Positions 34,991-44,423 of a DNA stretch of 64,000 bases are shown here, in pieces. Within the stretch, counting starts at the first letter, position 1. Each line of letters starts with the position of its first letter. The DNA is taken from assembly GCF_019900845.1 (NCBI RefSeq), contig NZ_CP074570.1:3224001-3288000 (forward strand), given 5' to 3'. The DNA is from Paraneptunicella aestuarii. GTDB lineage: Bacteria > Pseudomonadota > Gammaproteobacteria > Enterobacterales > Alteromonadaceae. The notes under the pieces are model-generated. The model was not told where the DNA came from and did not search any database. It saw only the letters and a program-made list of their open reading frames with translations. The translations under genes were made by a program, and so were the position numbers.

Positions 34991-37465
34991 ATGACTCTAC
35001 TTGTTGTTTCATTGAAAAATAAACATCTTTGTGCCAACCAAAATGTAGGGGGAAAGGCAGCTCGCTTAGCCGAACTAATAGCAGAGGGATTTACTGTTCC
35101 CGATGCTTATGCACTTACCACATTCGCATTCGAAAAATATTGCCAGTTCAACAATATCGACCTAAAAGCCAGTGGTGCTCAAGAAGCCATCATTAAAGGC
35201 CGATTTCCCGATGAGCTGGTGCAGGAACTGGATCATGTAAAAGCGTTTTTTAAAGGCAAAGACGTCGCAATTCGCTCTTCTGGAGTCGGTGAAGATGGCT
35301 TCGATAACTCATTAGCCGGACAGTTAAAAACCTTTTTAGGAAAAGACAACTGGGAAGATTCCATTCGCGAATGTTGGGCTGCCATATTTTTGGATAGAGT
35401 TGCCAGCTATGCCCAAGCCAAAGGCAGTGAATCCCTGACTCAAATGGGCGTTGTTATTCAGGAGTTGGTTCATGCCGACAAAGCCGGTGTTGCGTACACA
35501 GTAAATCCCAGTGAAAAAAGCGCCGACAATGGTGTCATTGAGTGGGTAGACGGGTTAGGCGATAAACTTGTAGATGGTGCGGTCACTCCGCAGCGTTGCT
35601 ACGTTTCCCGACTCACCAAAAAAGTCATCGGAGTGGACGATAAAGCATGGGGAGACACATTAAGCGAATTATCCAGGCAATGCTATCAAATCGAAACGAT
35701 GTTCAATTACCCAGTGGATGTTGAATGGGCAGTAAAAGACAATAAAATCTACATCCTGCAAGCTCGCCCTGTTACCGCATTTTTCTCCGAAAACGCTAAC
35801 ATACTGTCCAGTGCAAATATTGCTGAAAACTTTCCGGGCCAGTTAACCCCTTTAACAAAAGATGTCTCCGAAAACTTTTACTCCCAATATATGCGTAGTT
35901 CGTTACAACACCTTGGGGCGTTTGATAAGCACTATCATACCGACAACATGTTAAATGCCCTGCTTGCTTTTCATGAAGGTTCCATTTTTTACAACCTTTC
36001 TAACTGGTATGCAGTCATAGAAGCTTGCCCCTTGAACACCTGGATAAGAAGAGGATTCGATCTTTACGTTGGACAAACTGTACCAGGAACCCAGGTACCT
36101 AAAGCGAAAAAATCAGGGGCGTCTTATCTCGCCTCTCGATTACGTACATTTGCGACCCTCTCCTGGCGTATCTTTAATCTGGAAAATGAGCTCAGCCAAT
36201 TTGAGCAATCTTTCAAGCAAGCCAAATCACGTTGGAGAAACATAACATCACGTTCCTGCTCACCTCTTGAGCTAAACTCATTATGGGATGAAATAAATCA
36301 ATGGTCAGGAAAAAACTGGGGGCCCGCGGGCTTAGCTGATTTCTCAGTGCTGGTAACCTCAGGACTTATTCAGTTTTATGTTGAGAAATTATCAGCCCAG
36401 AATCAGGCCGAGGCAGTGCGAGTTCTATTGGGTGGCATTGTTGTAGAAAGCACCGACTCAGCAAAACTGATCCAGGAAATTGCTAACCTCATTTCCAAAG
36501 ACAATGAGCTAACCGCTTTACTCAATAGTAAAAACTACGCGCAACTGGAATCTATTGCAGGCAAAGAGATCCAGCAACGACTCTCTCGATTTATGGATGA
36601 ATTTGGAGGACGCAGCTATAACGAGTCGGTATTAACCACCCCCACATTCGAAGAGCAACATGACTATTTCTGGGATTTAGTCGCTTCTCATTTGAACTCG
36701 CCGCATACCGGGGCAAAACATCAAGAGTCGAAAAATGACCCCGATTTAAGCTCTCTTCCGTGGTCAACTCGAATATCTCAGGCATTCATTAAAAAATTTG
36801 CCAATAGAGCCCTCAACAACAGAGAAAGAGGTCGTTTGATATTTGGTCTGTATATGGCTGAGATAAGACGTGTAGCGCTCACCATTGGAGAGCAATTTGT
36901 ACAATGGCGTTATTTGAACGCGAAGGAAGATATCTTTTATTTATCCAGCCAGGAAATCACCGATACATTACAAGGCAAGCTCCTATATTCGGGAATAAAA
37001 GAGTTTGTCGAACTTCGCAAGAAGCTCCAAACGGAAAGCGAGGCACTGACTCTGGCTGAGTTTATGATTTGGGAGCATGGCAGAAAATACGGTCTGTCAG
37101 GAAATAGTCACTTATCTGACAATGAAAACATGCTCCATGGATTGGGTGTGTCTGGGGGAAAAGCAAAAGCTCATGCCTGTGTTGTACTTGATCCCACTAA
37201 AGGTAACCATGACGTGGCAGGAAAGATATTGATTGCTAAAACGACGGATCCTGGTTGGACACCGCTTATCGCATCCGCAAAAGGCGTTATTGTAGAAAGA
37301 GGCGGGTTGTTGTCTCATGCGGCTATCGTGGCACGGGAATTTGGTATTCCAACCGTGGTTGGTATCAACAATGCAACCAGTATAATTCCACAAGGCTTAA
37401 TGATTGAAATTGATGGCGATGCGGGAACGGTGGATTTAGAACATGATGAAAAGGAAGTCGCATAA
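34991..37465 (+). CDS. PEP-synthase/rifampin-phosphotransferase-like enzyme
   Basis: The 824-residue protein has an N-terminal ATP-binding domain (~residues 15-260; VGGKAARLAELIAEGFTVPDAY, VAIRSSGVGEDG, VQELVHADKAGVAYTVNP, VDVEWAV..IYILQARPV) and a C-terminal swivelling domain with the phospho-carrier His776 in ERGGLLSHAAIVAREFGIP. The ~450-residue middle part has no PEP/pyruvate-binding TIM barrel signature. The domain order is therefore that of rifampin phosphotransferase and similar small-molecule dikinases, not of true PEP synthase. It would phosphorylate a pathway intermediate, releasing AMP and phosphate. It lies 27 bp after the AfsA-like gene and abuts the UbiA-like gene. Confidence 0.8.
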   Translation: MTLLVVSLKNKHLCANQNVGGKAARLAELIAEGFTVPDAYALTTFAFEKYCQFNNIDLKASGAQEAIIKGRFPDELVQELDHVKAFFKGKDVAIRSSGVGEDGFDNSLAGQLKTFLGKDNWEDSIRECWAAIFLDRVASYAQAKGSESLTQMGVVIQELVHADKAGVAYTVNPSEKSADNGVIEWVDGLGDKLVDGAVTPQRCYVSRLTKKVIGVDDKAWGDTLSELSRQCYQIETMFNYPVDVEWAVKDNKIYILQARPVTAFFSENANILSSANIAENFPGQLTPLTKDVSENFYSQYMRSSLQHLGAFDKHYHTDNMLNALLAFHEGSIFYNLSNWYAVIEACPLNTWIRRGFDLYVGQTVPGTQVPKAKKSGASYLASRLRTFATLSWRIFNLENELSQFEQSFKQAKSRWRNITSRSCSPLELNSLWDEINQWSGKNWGPAGLADFSVLVTSGLIQFYVEKLSAQNQAEAVRVLLGGIVVESTDSAKLIQEIANLISKDNELTALLNSKNYAQLESIAGKEIQQRLSRFMDEFGGRSYNESVLTTPTFEEQHDYFWDLVASHLNSPHTGAKHQESKNDPDLSSLPWSTRISQAFIKKFANRALNNRERGRLIFGLYMAEIRRVALTIGEQFVQWRYLNAKEDIFYLSSQEITDTLQGKLLYSGIKEFVELRKKLQTESEALTLAEFMIWEHGRKYGLSGNSHLSDNENMLHGLGVSGGKAKAHACVVLDPTKGNHDVAGKILIAKTTDPGWTPLIASAKGVIVERGGLLSHAAIVAREFGIPTVVGINNATSIIPQGLMIEIDGDAGTVDLEHDEKEVA

Positions 37466-38383
37466 ATGACAAGATACTTCTCAGGTATGAGTATTCTGTT
37501 CTCAACAGCCTTCTCTCCCATGTATCTACTCTATGCTTTTTTATGGGCATGGGGTATTGAAAGCCTGGTGTTTTTGACACTGGGAGAATCCCAATGGTCT
37601 TTTGGTTCTGAATCGATAGTGCGCGGCTTTAGTGTGTATCTGTCCTTATTCTTTTTAACCCTGATTGATGAAATAAAAGATTATCAATATGACAAAGAAT
37701 ACAACCCAGACAGAGTGCTCGTAACAGGAGCATTAAAACATAAAGATCTTATTCTTACGGCAACTGGCATCGTATTTGTGTTACTAACGTTGAATTTTTT
37801 TATGTTCCCAAATGCTGCGTTCATTATCGTGGCAGACATTATCTATGCCTGCCTTTTGTTACTGGCAGAATCAAAATCTCAACGCTTCAAAGAGAGTGTC
37901 ATTATTAATTTAATCTTCACTTATCCTGTTCAATTTCTACTTAGCATTTATCTGGTGCTTTCCGTCGTGGAGCAGCAGGAACTGTTGAGCAGCTCTTTTA
38001 CACCTCAGGTTTGGCTATGGCCAATAGCTATGATGTGCGCCTATCTTCACTACGAAATGGGGCGAAAAACAACTTGGGACACGAGTAATGCCAAGTTCTA
38101 TTCCTCAGTTTTGGGCTCTAAAACGTCAGGAATTACGGTGCTAACTTTTGGACTGCTTGGCATTGCAATTAGTAGCTATATGCTTATTTTTGTCATTCAA
38201 GCCTGGTCTTCTATTATTAGCAGCACACTGGTGATCGCCCAAATCACATTAGTCATCATAGGATTTATACGTTTTATATCCCAATCGAAAAGTTGGCCTC
38301 AAGCTTTTGCTCTTGGTTTCTTTTTCCTTTTCTTATTTTCAAGCCCAATTCACGTATTAAGTACAGCAGGTGCAGTATGGTAA
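37466..38383 (+). CDS. UbiA-like membrane prenyltransferase
   Basis: The 305-residue integral membrane protein has about eight or nine hydrophobic spans. The first Asp-rich motif is LIDEIKDYQYDKEYNPDRVL (residues ~66-85), followed by VTGALKHKDL, as in UbiA enzymes that bind prenyl diphosphate through Mg. A second, weaker polar motif is EMGRKTTWDTSN (~residue 196). The start codon immediately follows the stop of the PEP-synthase-like gene. It could transfer a prenyl, phytyl-like or other diphosphate-activated group to the pathway product at the membrane. The substrate is unknown. Confidence 0.75.
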   Translation: MTRYFSGMSILFSTAFSPMYLLYAFLWAWGIESLVFLTLGESQWSFGSESIVRGFSVYLSLFFLTLIDEIKDYQYDKEYNPDRVLVTGALKHKDLILTATGIVFVLLTLNFFMFPNAAFIIVADIIYACLLLLAESKSQRFKESVIINLIFTYPVQFLLSIYLVLSVVEQQELLSSSFTPQVWLWPIAMMCAYLHYEMGRKTTWDTSNAKFYSSVLGSKTSGITVLTFGLLGIAISSYMLIFVIQAWSSIISSTLVIAQITLVIIGFIRFISQSKSWPQAFALGFFFLFLFSSPIHVLSTAGAVW

Positions 38384-39312
38384 AAAGTGCCCTTCATAAA
38401 AAAGTTGCGATTACAGGAGCAAACGGTTTCATTGGTTCTACCGCGCTTAAGAAACTTAAAGCTCATGGGCTAAATGTAAGGCCAATCTTCCATAATCAAC
38501 TACCTGACGATGCTACAGACTACGACTATATCTGCTGCGACATTAGCAACAACGCAAGTATTAATGGGGTTTTTAACGACATAGATACGATCCTGCATCT
38601 TGCCAATTATGTAGGTAACGATGAATCACTGGCTCAAAAAGTGAATGTGCAAGGTAGCCAAAATATTGTTGAGGAAGCACGACGAGCGGGTGTTCGACGT
38701 ATTATTTATGTCAGTAATGCATCCGTGTATGAAGGCCCTACTCATAAAGGTATTAAAGAGAGTGAAGTCGCCTGCAAACCAGAATCCCTCACCAGCATAA
38801 CCAAATTGCAAGCGGAACACACCATTCTGGAGTTTGAAGAAAGTGCCATTCTGCGCCCCCTTTTTATCTACGGAACGGGTGACAAATGGTTTATTCCCAG
38901 TATTGCTACCTTTTGCAAAGCGGGGCTACCACCAATCAACGAAGGCAAAGCGCTGTTGTCGGTAATTTCAATTGATACCCTGGCAGACTATTTATTACGG
39001 CTCATTCAGTGCCCTGACTCAACGGACGGAATTTTTCACGTCAGTGAACCACCTGTCGAGCTAAAAAAAGTCATTCAATATTGTGAGAACAAGTTAGCGC
39101 TGGAAGGCAGTAACTCAACAATTGACCTTGAATCCGCTTACGAAAAGCTAACGAAGTACGGTGTTAGAAAGCATCAGTTAGAGCTGATTGCCAGCGATCA
39201 CTATTACAACTGTGATCGTATCAACAATCTGCTCCAATGGGCTCCAGAAAACACCTTTGATTCAGCAATTGATAAGTACAGTAACTGGTACGAAAAAGTC
39301 TTTGCAAATTAA
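38377..39312 (+). CDS. NAD(P)-dependent epimerase/dehydratase-like SDR
   Basis: Start set at the ATG at 38377 inside the end of the UbiA-like gene (7-bp overlap), with AGGT 6 nt upstream. The 311-residue protein has the extended-SDR cofactor motif ITGANGFIGSTAL, ILHLANYVG, and IIYVSNASVYEG. Where the catalytic YxxxK is expected, the sequence reads LTSITKLQAEH: the Lys is kept, but the Tyr position is Thr. Activity as a classical reductase is thus doubtful, unless another residue substitutes. It is the last gene of the operon and converges on a minus-strand gene 14 bp away. Confidence 0.8.
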   Translation: MVKSALHKKVAITGANGFIGSTALKKLKAHGLNVRPIFHNQLPDDATDYDYICCDISNNASINGVFNDIDTILHLANYVGNDESLAQKVNVQGSQNIVEEARRAGVRRIIYVSNASVYEGPTHKGIKESEVACKPESLTSITKLQAEHTILEFEESAILRPLFIYGTGDKWFIPSIATFCKAGLPPINEGKALLSVISIDTLADYLLRLIQCPDSTDGIFHVSEPPVELKKVIQYCENKLALEGSNSTIDLESAYEKLTKYGVRKHQLELIASDHYYNCDRINNLLQWAPENTFDSAIDKYSNWYEKVFAN

Positions 39313-39326
39313 TTGGGTTTGTTTGT

Positions 39327-40196
39327 CTATGTCTTGGGTTTAGGGTGCTTCTTAGCCCAATTATTAACAGCTTTGACCCTTTCTTTCATTCCTGTTTCAA
39401 TACGGTTGCCTTGCATATCCTGTATCTGAGTGGAAGAACCAAAAGCCCGGTTCTTGTCAGCCCACATAGCCATTTTAACCGCGCTGGTTTGATTAGGTTG
39501 ATAATGCCCTGACAACATAGTGACACTACGAAGTTCATTGTTAGTACCAAAATTTAGATAGCCTGCATTGGCTACAGGCAATCCAGAATTAAAGGTACTG
39601 TGTTGAGTTCGCTTGTTCTGCTTATCTGGACTTTGCTTTTCTTTCACCATCGCCAATAGCTGGTCGGCATTAGAACCTCGGCGAGTGAACATGACCTTGT
39701 TGTCACCCAGTTTAGAGGGATCAACTGTGTTATCGTGATGAGTGCTTTTAATACCTTGCTGCTGTAACTGCCCTTGCTGCAAATTCACAGCATAGTTTTG
39801 TCGCTGCTGAGTATTGCGATCAATATATTCCACTTGCTGGTTATGGCCTTGTCGCCCCGGATAAGGGTGGTTAGCTCTATCGCGCTCTTTATGGTAATGC
39901 TTATTTAGCGGTAAATCGTTTGACGCAATAAAGGAATCCCGGCGCTCTACAAAGGTTTTGGCTTGAGCAGTGGATGTATCCTGTCGACGCTTCTCCGCCC
40001 CCGGGAATTTAATGGCTCCGGGCTTATTGTTCTGATACGCCGCTTCGTAAGCCTGATGCCTTAGTTTTTCATTACTATCGGCAGCATTGGCATTGAAGGG
40101 GTTACCTGCACTGCTTTTAGGTTGATTTTGACTCGGCTGATTTTGTCTGCTTTGCTGAGTCTGAATGGTCTGTGTTCGTTTATCATTATTAGCCAT
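39327..40196 (-). CDS. Gln/Asn-rich protein of unknown function
   Basis: Start chosen at the ATG at 40196 (MANNDKR), which has GGGAGG 8 nt upstream. The 289-residue protein is polar, rich in Gln, Asn and Lys, and mostly disordered to about residue 190, with no signal peptide or membrane span. The C-terminal ~90 residues look more ordered (GYLNFGTNNELRSVTMLSGH, then AVKMAMWADKNRAF). A short SGHYQP string resembles the SGHYRP motif I associate with C-terminal regions of some secreted toxin proteins, but the match is too short to assign. It is a single gene between the convergent AfsA operon and fabB. Confidence 0.5.
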   Translation of the reverse strand: MANNDKRTQTIQTQQSRQNQPSQNQPKSSAGNPFNANAADSNEKLRHQAYEAAYQNNKPGAIKFPGAEKRRQDTSTAQAKTFVERRDSFIASNDLPLNKHYHKERDRANHPYPGRQGHNQQVEYIDRNTQQRQNYAVNLQQGQLQQQGIKSTHHDNTVDPSKLGDNKVMFTRRGSNADQLLAMVKEKQSPDKQNKRTQHSTFNSGLPVANAGYLNFGTNNELRSVTMLSGHYQPNQTSAVKMAMWADKNRAFGSSTQIQDMQGNRIETGMKERVKAVNNWAKKHPKPKT

Positions 40197-40311
40197 CGCC
40201 GAAACCTCCCGGATAACTAGCCAAAACAAAATAGAACAAAAAACTGTCCAAGTCTAATAAAACTAACACTTCGCCTTCCCTGGCAATGTTCAGATCTGAT
40301 TCAAACCCTAT

Positions 40312-41523
40312 TTATGAATAGCGTTGAAATACCAAGGTGGCATTGGTTCCGCCGAAACCAAAGCTATTAGACATAACCGTATCCAGCTTTGCTTCACGCA
40401 TACTGGTTACAATGTCCAACCCTTCGGCTTGAGGATCCAGATTTTCGATATTCACTGATGGCGCAATAAAATTGTGCTGCATCATTAGTAAGCTATAAAT
40501 GGCTTCATTCACACCCGCCGCGCCTAACGCATGGCCTGTCATAGCTTTAGTTGCTGAAATCGCCGGGCTGTTGCTGCCAAACACTTGTTGAATGGCTTCC
40601 AGTTCTTTCAAATCACCTACAGGCGTAGATGTGCCATGAGTATTTAAATACTGAATGGGAGAATTCACGCCTTCCATTGCCTGTTGCATACAACGTACCG
40701 CGCCTTCACCGGATGGAGCCACCATGTCGTAACCATCAGACGTTGCGCCATAGCCAACGATTTCAGCGTAGATTTTCGCGCCACGCGCCAAAGCGTGTTC
40801 CAACTCTTCAACAACAACGATACCGCCACCGCCAGAGATAACGAAACCGTCACGATCCGCATCGTAAGTACGAGAGGCTTTTTCTGGTGTTTCATTAAAT
40901 TTGGTTGTTAACGCCCCCATGGCATCGAATTCCATTGCAAGCGTCCAGTGAACTTCTTCACCACCACCCGCAAACACGATGTCTTGTTTACCCAGCTGAA
41001 TTTGCTCCAACGCAGCACCAATACAGTGAGCACTGGTGGCACAGGCCGAGCTCATGGAATAGTTCACGCCTTTGATTTGAAACGGTGTTGCCAAACAGGC
41101 AGATACCGTACTGCTCATGGTTCTTGGAACCATATAAGGGCCGACTTTCTTTACACCTTTTTCACGTAAAATATCGGCAGCTTCAACTTGCCACTTGGAA
41201 GATGCGCCACCCGAACCGGCGATCAATCCTGTACGAGGGTTGGAAATATCAGATTCTTCCAAGCCACTGTCTTCAATTGCCTGTTGCATGGCAATATACG
41301 CAAACGCTGCGGCATCGCCCATAAAGCGCAATGCTTTACGATCAATCAGGGCTTTAGTATCAATATCTACATTTCCCCAAACCTGACTACGCAAGTTCAG
41401 TTCAGCAAATTCCTCCGCTCGGGAAATACCCGATTTACCGGTTCTCAGAGATTCCAATACTTCTTCCTGGTTATTACCAATACTGGAAACAATGCCCAGA
41501 CCAGTGATTACAGCTCTTCTCAT
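40312..41523 (-). CDS. fabB: 3-oxoacyl-ACP synthase I
   Basis: The 403-residue condensing enzyme of fatty-acid elongation has the active-site Cys161 in [11 protein letters not shown], His in [11 protein letters not shown], and the [14 protein letters not shown] block with Lys and His. Length and sequence match FabB (KAS I), the enzyme needed with FabA for unsaturated fatty acids. fabA is not adjacent here. The gene lies divergent from mnmC, as in E. coli. Confidence 0.93.
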   Translation of the reverse strand: MRRAVITGLGIVSSIGNNQEEVLESLRTGKSGISRAEEFAELNLRSQVWGNVDIDTKALIDRKALRFMGDAAAFAYIAMQQAIEDSGLEESDISNPRTGLIAGSGGASSKWQVEAADILREKGVKKVGPYMVPRTMSSTVSACLATPFQIKGVNYSMSSACATSAHCIGAALEQIQLGKQDIVFAGGGEEVHWTLAMEFDAMGALTTKFNETPEKASRTYDADRDGFVISGGGGIVVVEELEHALARGAKIYAEIVGYGATSDGYDMVAPSGEGAVRCMQQAMEGVNSPIQYLNTHGTSTPVGDLKELEAIQQVFGSNSPAISATKAMTGHALGAAGVNEAIYSLLMMQHNFIAPSVNIENLDPQAEGLDIVTSMREAKLDTVMSNSFGFGGTNATLVFQRYS

Positions 41524-41685
41524 TGTGCTACCTTAGATAAAAAATTGCGGCTATTGTAACTGTTTAAAATGCAAAAGTGGTCTGCTTTTTTGTGACCAAC
41601 TCATGACGAAAGCGCAAGAATTCAGTAACATTCGCGCAATCTATTTTATCCGCTCAAGACAATCCGCTGTTTATAGGGTCGCATT

Positions 41686-43743
41686 TTGCCAATTCAAACC
41701 GCCGAAATTCAATTCAATGATAAAGGAACTCCCGTATCCACTGCCTTTGATGATGTTTATTTTTCCAATGACAACGGGTTGCAGGAAACCGAATATGTCT
41801 TTCTTCAAAACAATCATCTTCCTGAGCGCTGGATAAACTGGCAACAAGCGACCTTCATTGTGGCAGAAACCGGATTTGGTACTGGCCTCAATTTCCTGGT
41901 GCTCATAAAACGATTCAATGAGTTTAGGCTACAGAATCCAGAGCATCCACTCAGACAACTACATTTTATTTCGTTTGAAAAATACCCTGTTGCCCGTGAA
42001 GATTTACAGCGCGCATTGCTGGCATGGCCTTCGCTTGCTGAGGAATCAGAACGATTAATTGAGCAATATCCACTTGCCATAGAAGGCTGCCATCGACTGA
42101 CCTTTAACGCTGGTTCGATTCATCTGGATTTATGGCTAGGTGATGTCAATGAACTCATGCCAGCGCTGCCACACAGTCTGACCGATAGCGTCCACGCCTG
42201 GTTTTTAGATGGTTTTGCTCCCAGTAAAAACCCGGATATGTGGCAAGACAGTCTGTTTCACTTTCTGGGCAAATACAGTGCTCCAGATGCTACATTTGCC
42301 ACTTTCACCGCTGCTGGAATCGTAAAACGCGGGCTCAAAGATAACGGCTTCTCCGTTGAAAAATGCAAAGGCTATGGCAGAAAACGAGAGATGCTACGCG
42401 GCGTTTATACGGGTATAAATGAAAATAAAGCTTTGGATTCTAAAAAAGGCATTGGCTTTTGGCATCGCCATGCCGCAGATTCCAGTCAGCCCGTTACAGA
42501 AGTGACTGTTGTAGGCGCCGGTTTAGCCGGGCTCAACTGTGCCCTGTCACTGGTGCAAAAAGGTATAAAGGTCGATTTGTACTGCGCCGATAATGAACTG
42601 GCAACTGGCGCGTCAGGCAATATTCAAGGCGGATTCTATCCACATTTAACCGTGGATTTTACCCGTCCAAGCCAGCTCTATAGCCAATGCTTTTTATTTG
42701 CTAAACAGCGCTATCAGTGGTTACAACAGCAAGGTTATGAGTTCCAACAGGAAAACTGTGGTGTACTCTTATTAGGGTTTAACCATAAGCAGGAAGAACG
42801 ACAAGGTAAGCTATCCGAAAGAGGAGCCTGGCCTGAAGAATTGGTACGGCAGGTTAATATGCAAGAAGCGGAATCCATCGCCAATGTATCTTTAGGACGA
42901 GGCGGGTTATTCCTGCCCCAAGCTGGCTGGATAAACCCAAAGCAGTTGGTTCAGGCATTAGCGAAGGCTGCTGAAGCAACAGGTAAACTAAACATTCACT
43001 ATAACAAGCGCTTGCTAAGCCTGACTCAACCTGCACCGGAAAAAGCACCGCCTAATGGCTCACAATGGCATTTGCAATGGCATGATAATAGTGAAACCGC
43101 TGCGCCGATCGTCATCCTCGCAACAGGTCATGAATCCGCTCACTTAGCGCCCCTGAACGACATTCCGATGCAAGCCGTTCGTGGACAAGTCGAAACTATC
43201 AAAGCAACAGAACAATCCAACAAACTTTCAACCGTACTGTGCCATAAGGGATATATGACGCCAGCACTAGATGGCACTCATGCATTGGGCGCCACCTTTA
43301 CCAAGAACGATACCCATACCGAGTTTCGCACTGAGGATGAAACATTCAACCTGTCTATGTTGAAAAAGTCACTACCTGAAGCAGCCTGGGTAGATGAATT
43401 AGCACCTCAGCAACAAGGACGAGCCGGAATACGCTGTTCTACTTTCGATCACTTGCCTTTGATGGGAAATGTGCCTGATATCGCCAAGCAGTCACAGCAA
43501 TATCAAGATGCGTACAAAGCTCTACCCGCACACAGATATCCATTGCCGGAAGATCATCGTAATTTGTATGTGTTAACAGGATTGGGATCGCGTGGATTAT
43601 GTACTGCGCCATTGCTGGCAGAGGCATTAGTTTGCCAGATCACCGGCAATCCATTGCCGCTATCACAGGATCAGCTCAATGCGCTAAACCCGAATCGTTT
43701 TCTGATAAAACAGCTTGTACGTAGAGAAAAAGGTCTGAAGTAA
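41686..43743 (+). CDS. mnmC: bifunctional tRNA mnm5s2U biosynthesis protein MnmC
   Basis: The 685-residue protein makes the last two steps of 5-methylaminomethyl-2-thiouridine at tRNA wobble position 34. The N-terminal ~240 residues are the SAM-dependent methyltransferase (DDVYFSNDNGLQETEYVF, AETGFGTGLNFL, WFLDGFAPSKNPDMW). The C-terminal ~400 residues are the FAD oxidase that removes the carboxymethyl group (VTVVGAGLAGLNCALSLV, ATGASGNIQGGFYP, GLGSRGLCTAPLLAE). The start appears to be TTG at 41686, with AGGG 8 nt upstream; no in-frame ATG precedes it. It lies divergent from fabB, a conserved arrangement. Confidence 0.92.
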   Translation: MPIQTAEIQFNDKGTPVSTAFDDVYFSNDNGLQETEYVFLQNNHLPERWINWQQATFIVAETGFGTGLNFLVLIKRFNEFRLQNPEHPLRQLHFISFEKYPVAREDLQRALLAWPSLAEESERLIEQYPLAIEGCHRLTFNAGSIHLDLWLGDVNELMPALPHSLTDSVHAWFLDGFAPSKNPDMWQDSLFHFLGKYSAPDATFATFTAAGIVKRGLKDNGFSVEKCKGYGRKREMLRGVYTGINENKALDSKKGIGFWHRHAADSSQPVTEVTVVGAGLAGLNCALSLVQKGIKVDLYCADNELATGASGNIQGGFYPHLTVDFTRPSQLYSQCFLFAKQRYQWLQQQGYEFQQENCGVLLLGFNHKQEERQGKLSERGAWPEELVRQVNMQEAESIANVSLGRGGLFLPQAGWINPKQLVQALAKAAEATGKLNIHYNKRLLSLTQPAPEKAPPNGSQWHLQWHDNSETAAPIVILATGHESAHLAPLNDIPMQAVRGQVETIKATEQSNKLSTVLCHKGYMTPALDGTHALGATFTKNDTHTEFRTEDETFNLSMLKKSLPEAAWVDELAPQQQGRAGIRCSTFDHLPLMGNVPDIAKQSQQYQDAYKALPAHRYPLPEDHRNLYVLTGLGSRGLCTAPLLAEALVCQITGNPLPLSQDQLNALNPNRFLIKQLVRREKGLK

Positions 43744-43747
43744 ACGG

Positions 43748-44422
43748 CTACTCAGCTGGAATAAACACATATTCCGGCACGACGGCATTCACCACAAAAT
43801 GAGGAATAAAACCTCGAGCGGATGCCACCACCGACTTATTACCCAGAGAGATAATACGGGCATTCACTCTCACGCCCTTTTCATCTCGATGCATAGTGCC
43901 AGACAATACATAATCCATATCAGCACCTGACAGCTGCCAATTATCACGACTGAAGATGATGTCGCCATCGCGAGAAACATCGATATTCTTCATGATCTTA
44001 TAATCGACAACCGAAATACCATACGCCTGGACTTCCTTGATAAAGCTTTCGGCAAGCTGGTTTCCAAGAGCGTTGGTTTTTTGTAACGACGCATCCAATG
44101 AGACAAAACTGGCAACACCAATACGACTGTTACCATCAAGATGACGAGCCTGCTGCATAAGCTGCATGGTGATTTGCTCGGCATAATCATCAATGGTTTT
44201 ATGGGTATAACGAGGTTGATAGCTGTTTGCAGGCGGTATCAATACCGGCGTCACGGCTGTCGCCACTTCAGTATGACTAGCCGCCATGCCTTTACTACGC
44301 AGAGGATCTGGCATATCAACAGACTGCTGTTGAGCTTGTTGCATAGTAATGAGATTGGTTGCACAGCCGCCAAGATTCAACACACTAGCAAATGCAAAAG
44401 CGGCAACAGTTAAAGCTCGCAT
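43748..44422 (-). CDS. FlgO-family outer-membrane lipoprotein (third of three)
   Basis: Start set at the ATG at 44422 (MRALTVAAFAFAS), with GAGGTG 6 nt upstream. The 224-residue protein has a lipobox LNLGGC and a FlgO domain: RIGVASFVSLDASLQKTNAL, LAESFIKEVQAYGISVVDYK, DGDIIFSRD, DYVLSGTM, VNARIISLGNKSVVASARGF. FlgO lipoproteins are linked to flagellar assembly and motility in Vibrio. It is the last of three related genes and overlaps or abuts the previous one by start at 44422 against stop at 44424. It converges on mnmC with only 4 bp between. Confidence 0.8.
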   Translation of the reverse strand: MRALTVAAFAFASVLNLGGCATNLITMQQAQQQSVDMPDPLRSKGMAASHTEVATAVTPVLIPPANSYQPRYTHKTIDDYAEQITMQLMQQARHLDGNSRIGVASFVSLDASLQKTNALGNQLAESFIKEVQAYGISVVDYKIMKNIDVSRDGDIIFSRDNWQLSGADMDYVLSGTMHRDEKGVRVNARIISLGNKSVVASARGFIPHFVVNAVVPEYVFIPAE

Positions 44423-44423
44423 A

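Noticed and set aside
34991..37465. Housekeeping PEP synthase (ppsA)
   Set aside because: The C-terminal PEP/pyruvate TIM barrel that follows the swivelling His domain in PpsA is missing; the His domain is at the very end, as in rifampin-phosphotransferase-like enzymes.
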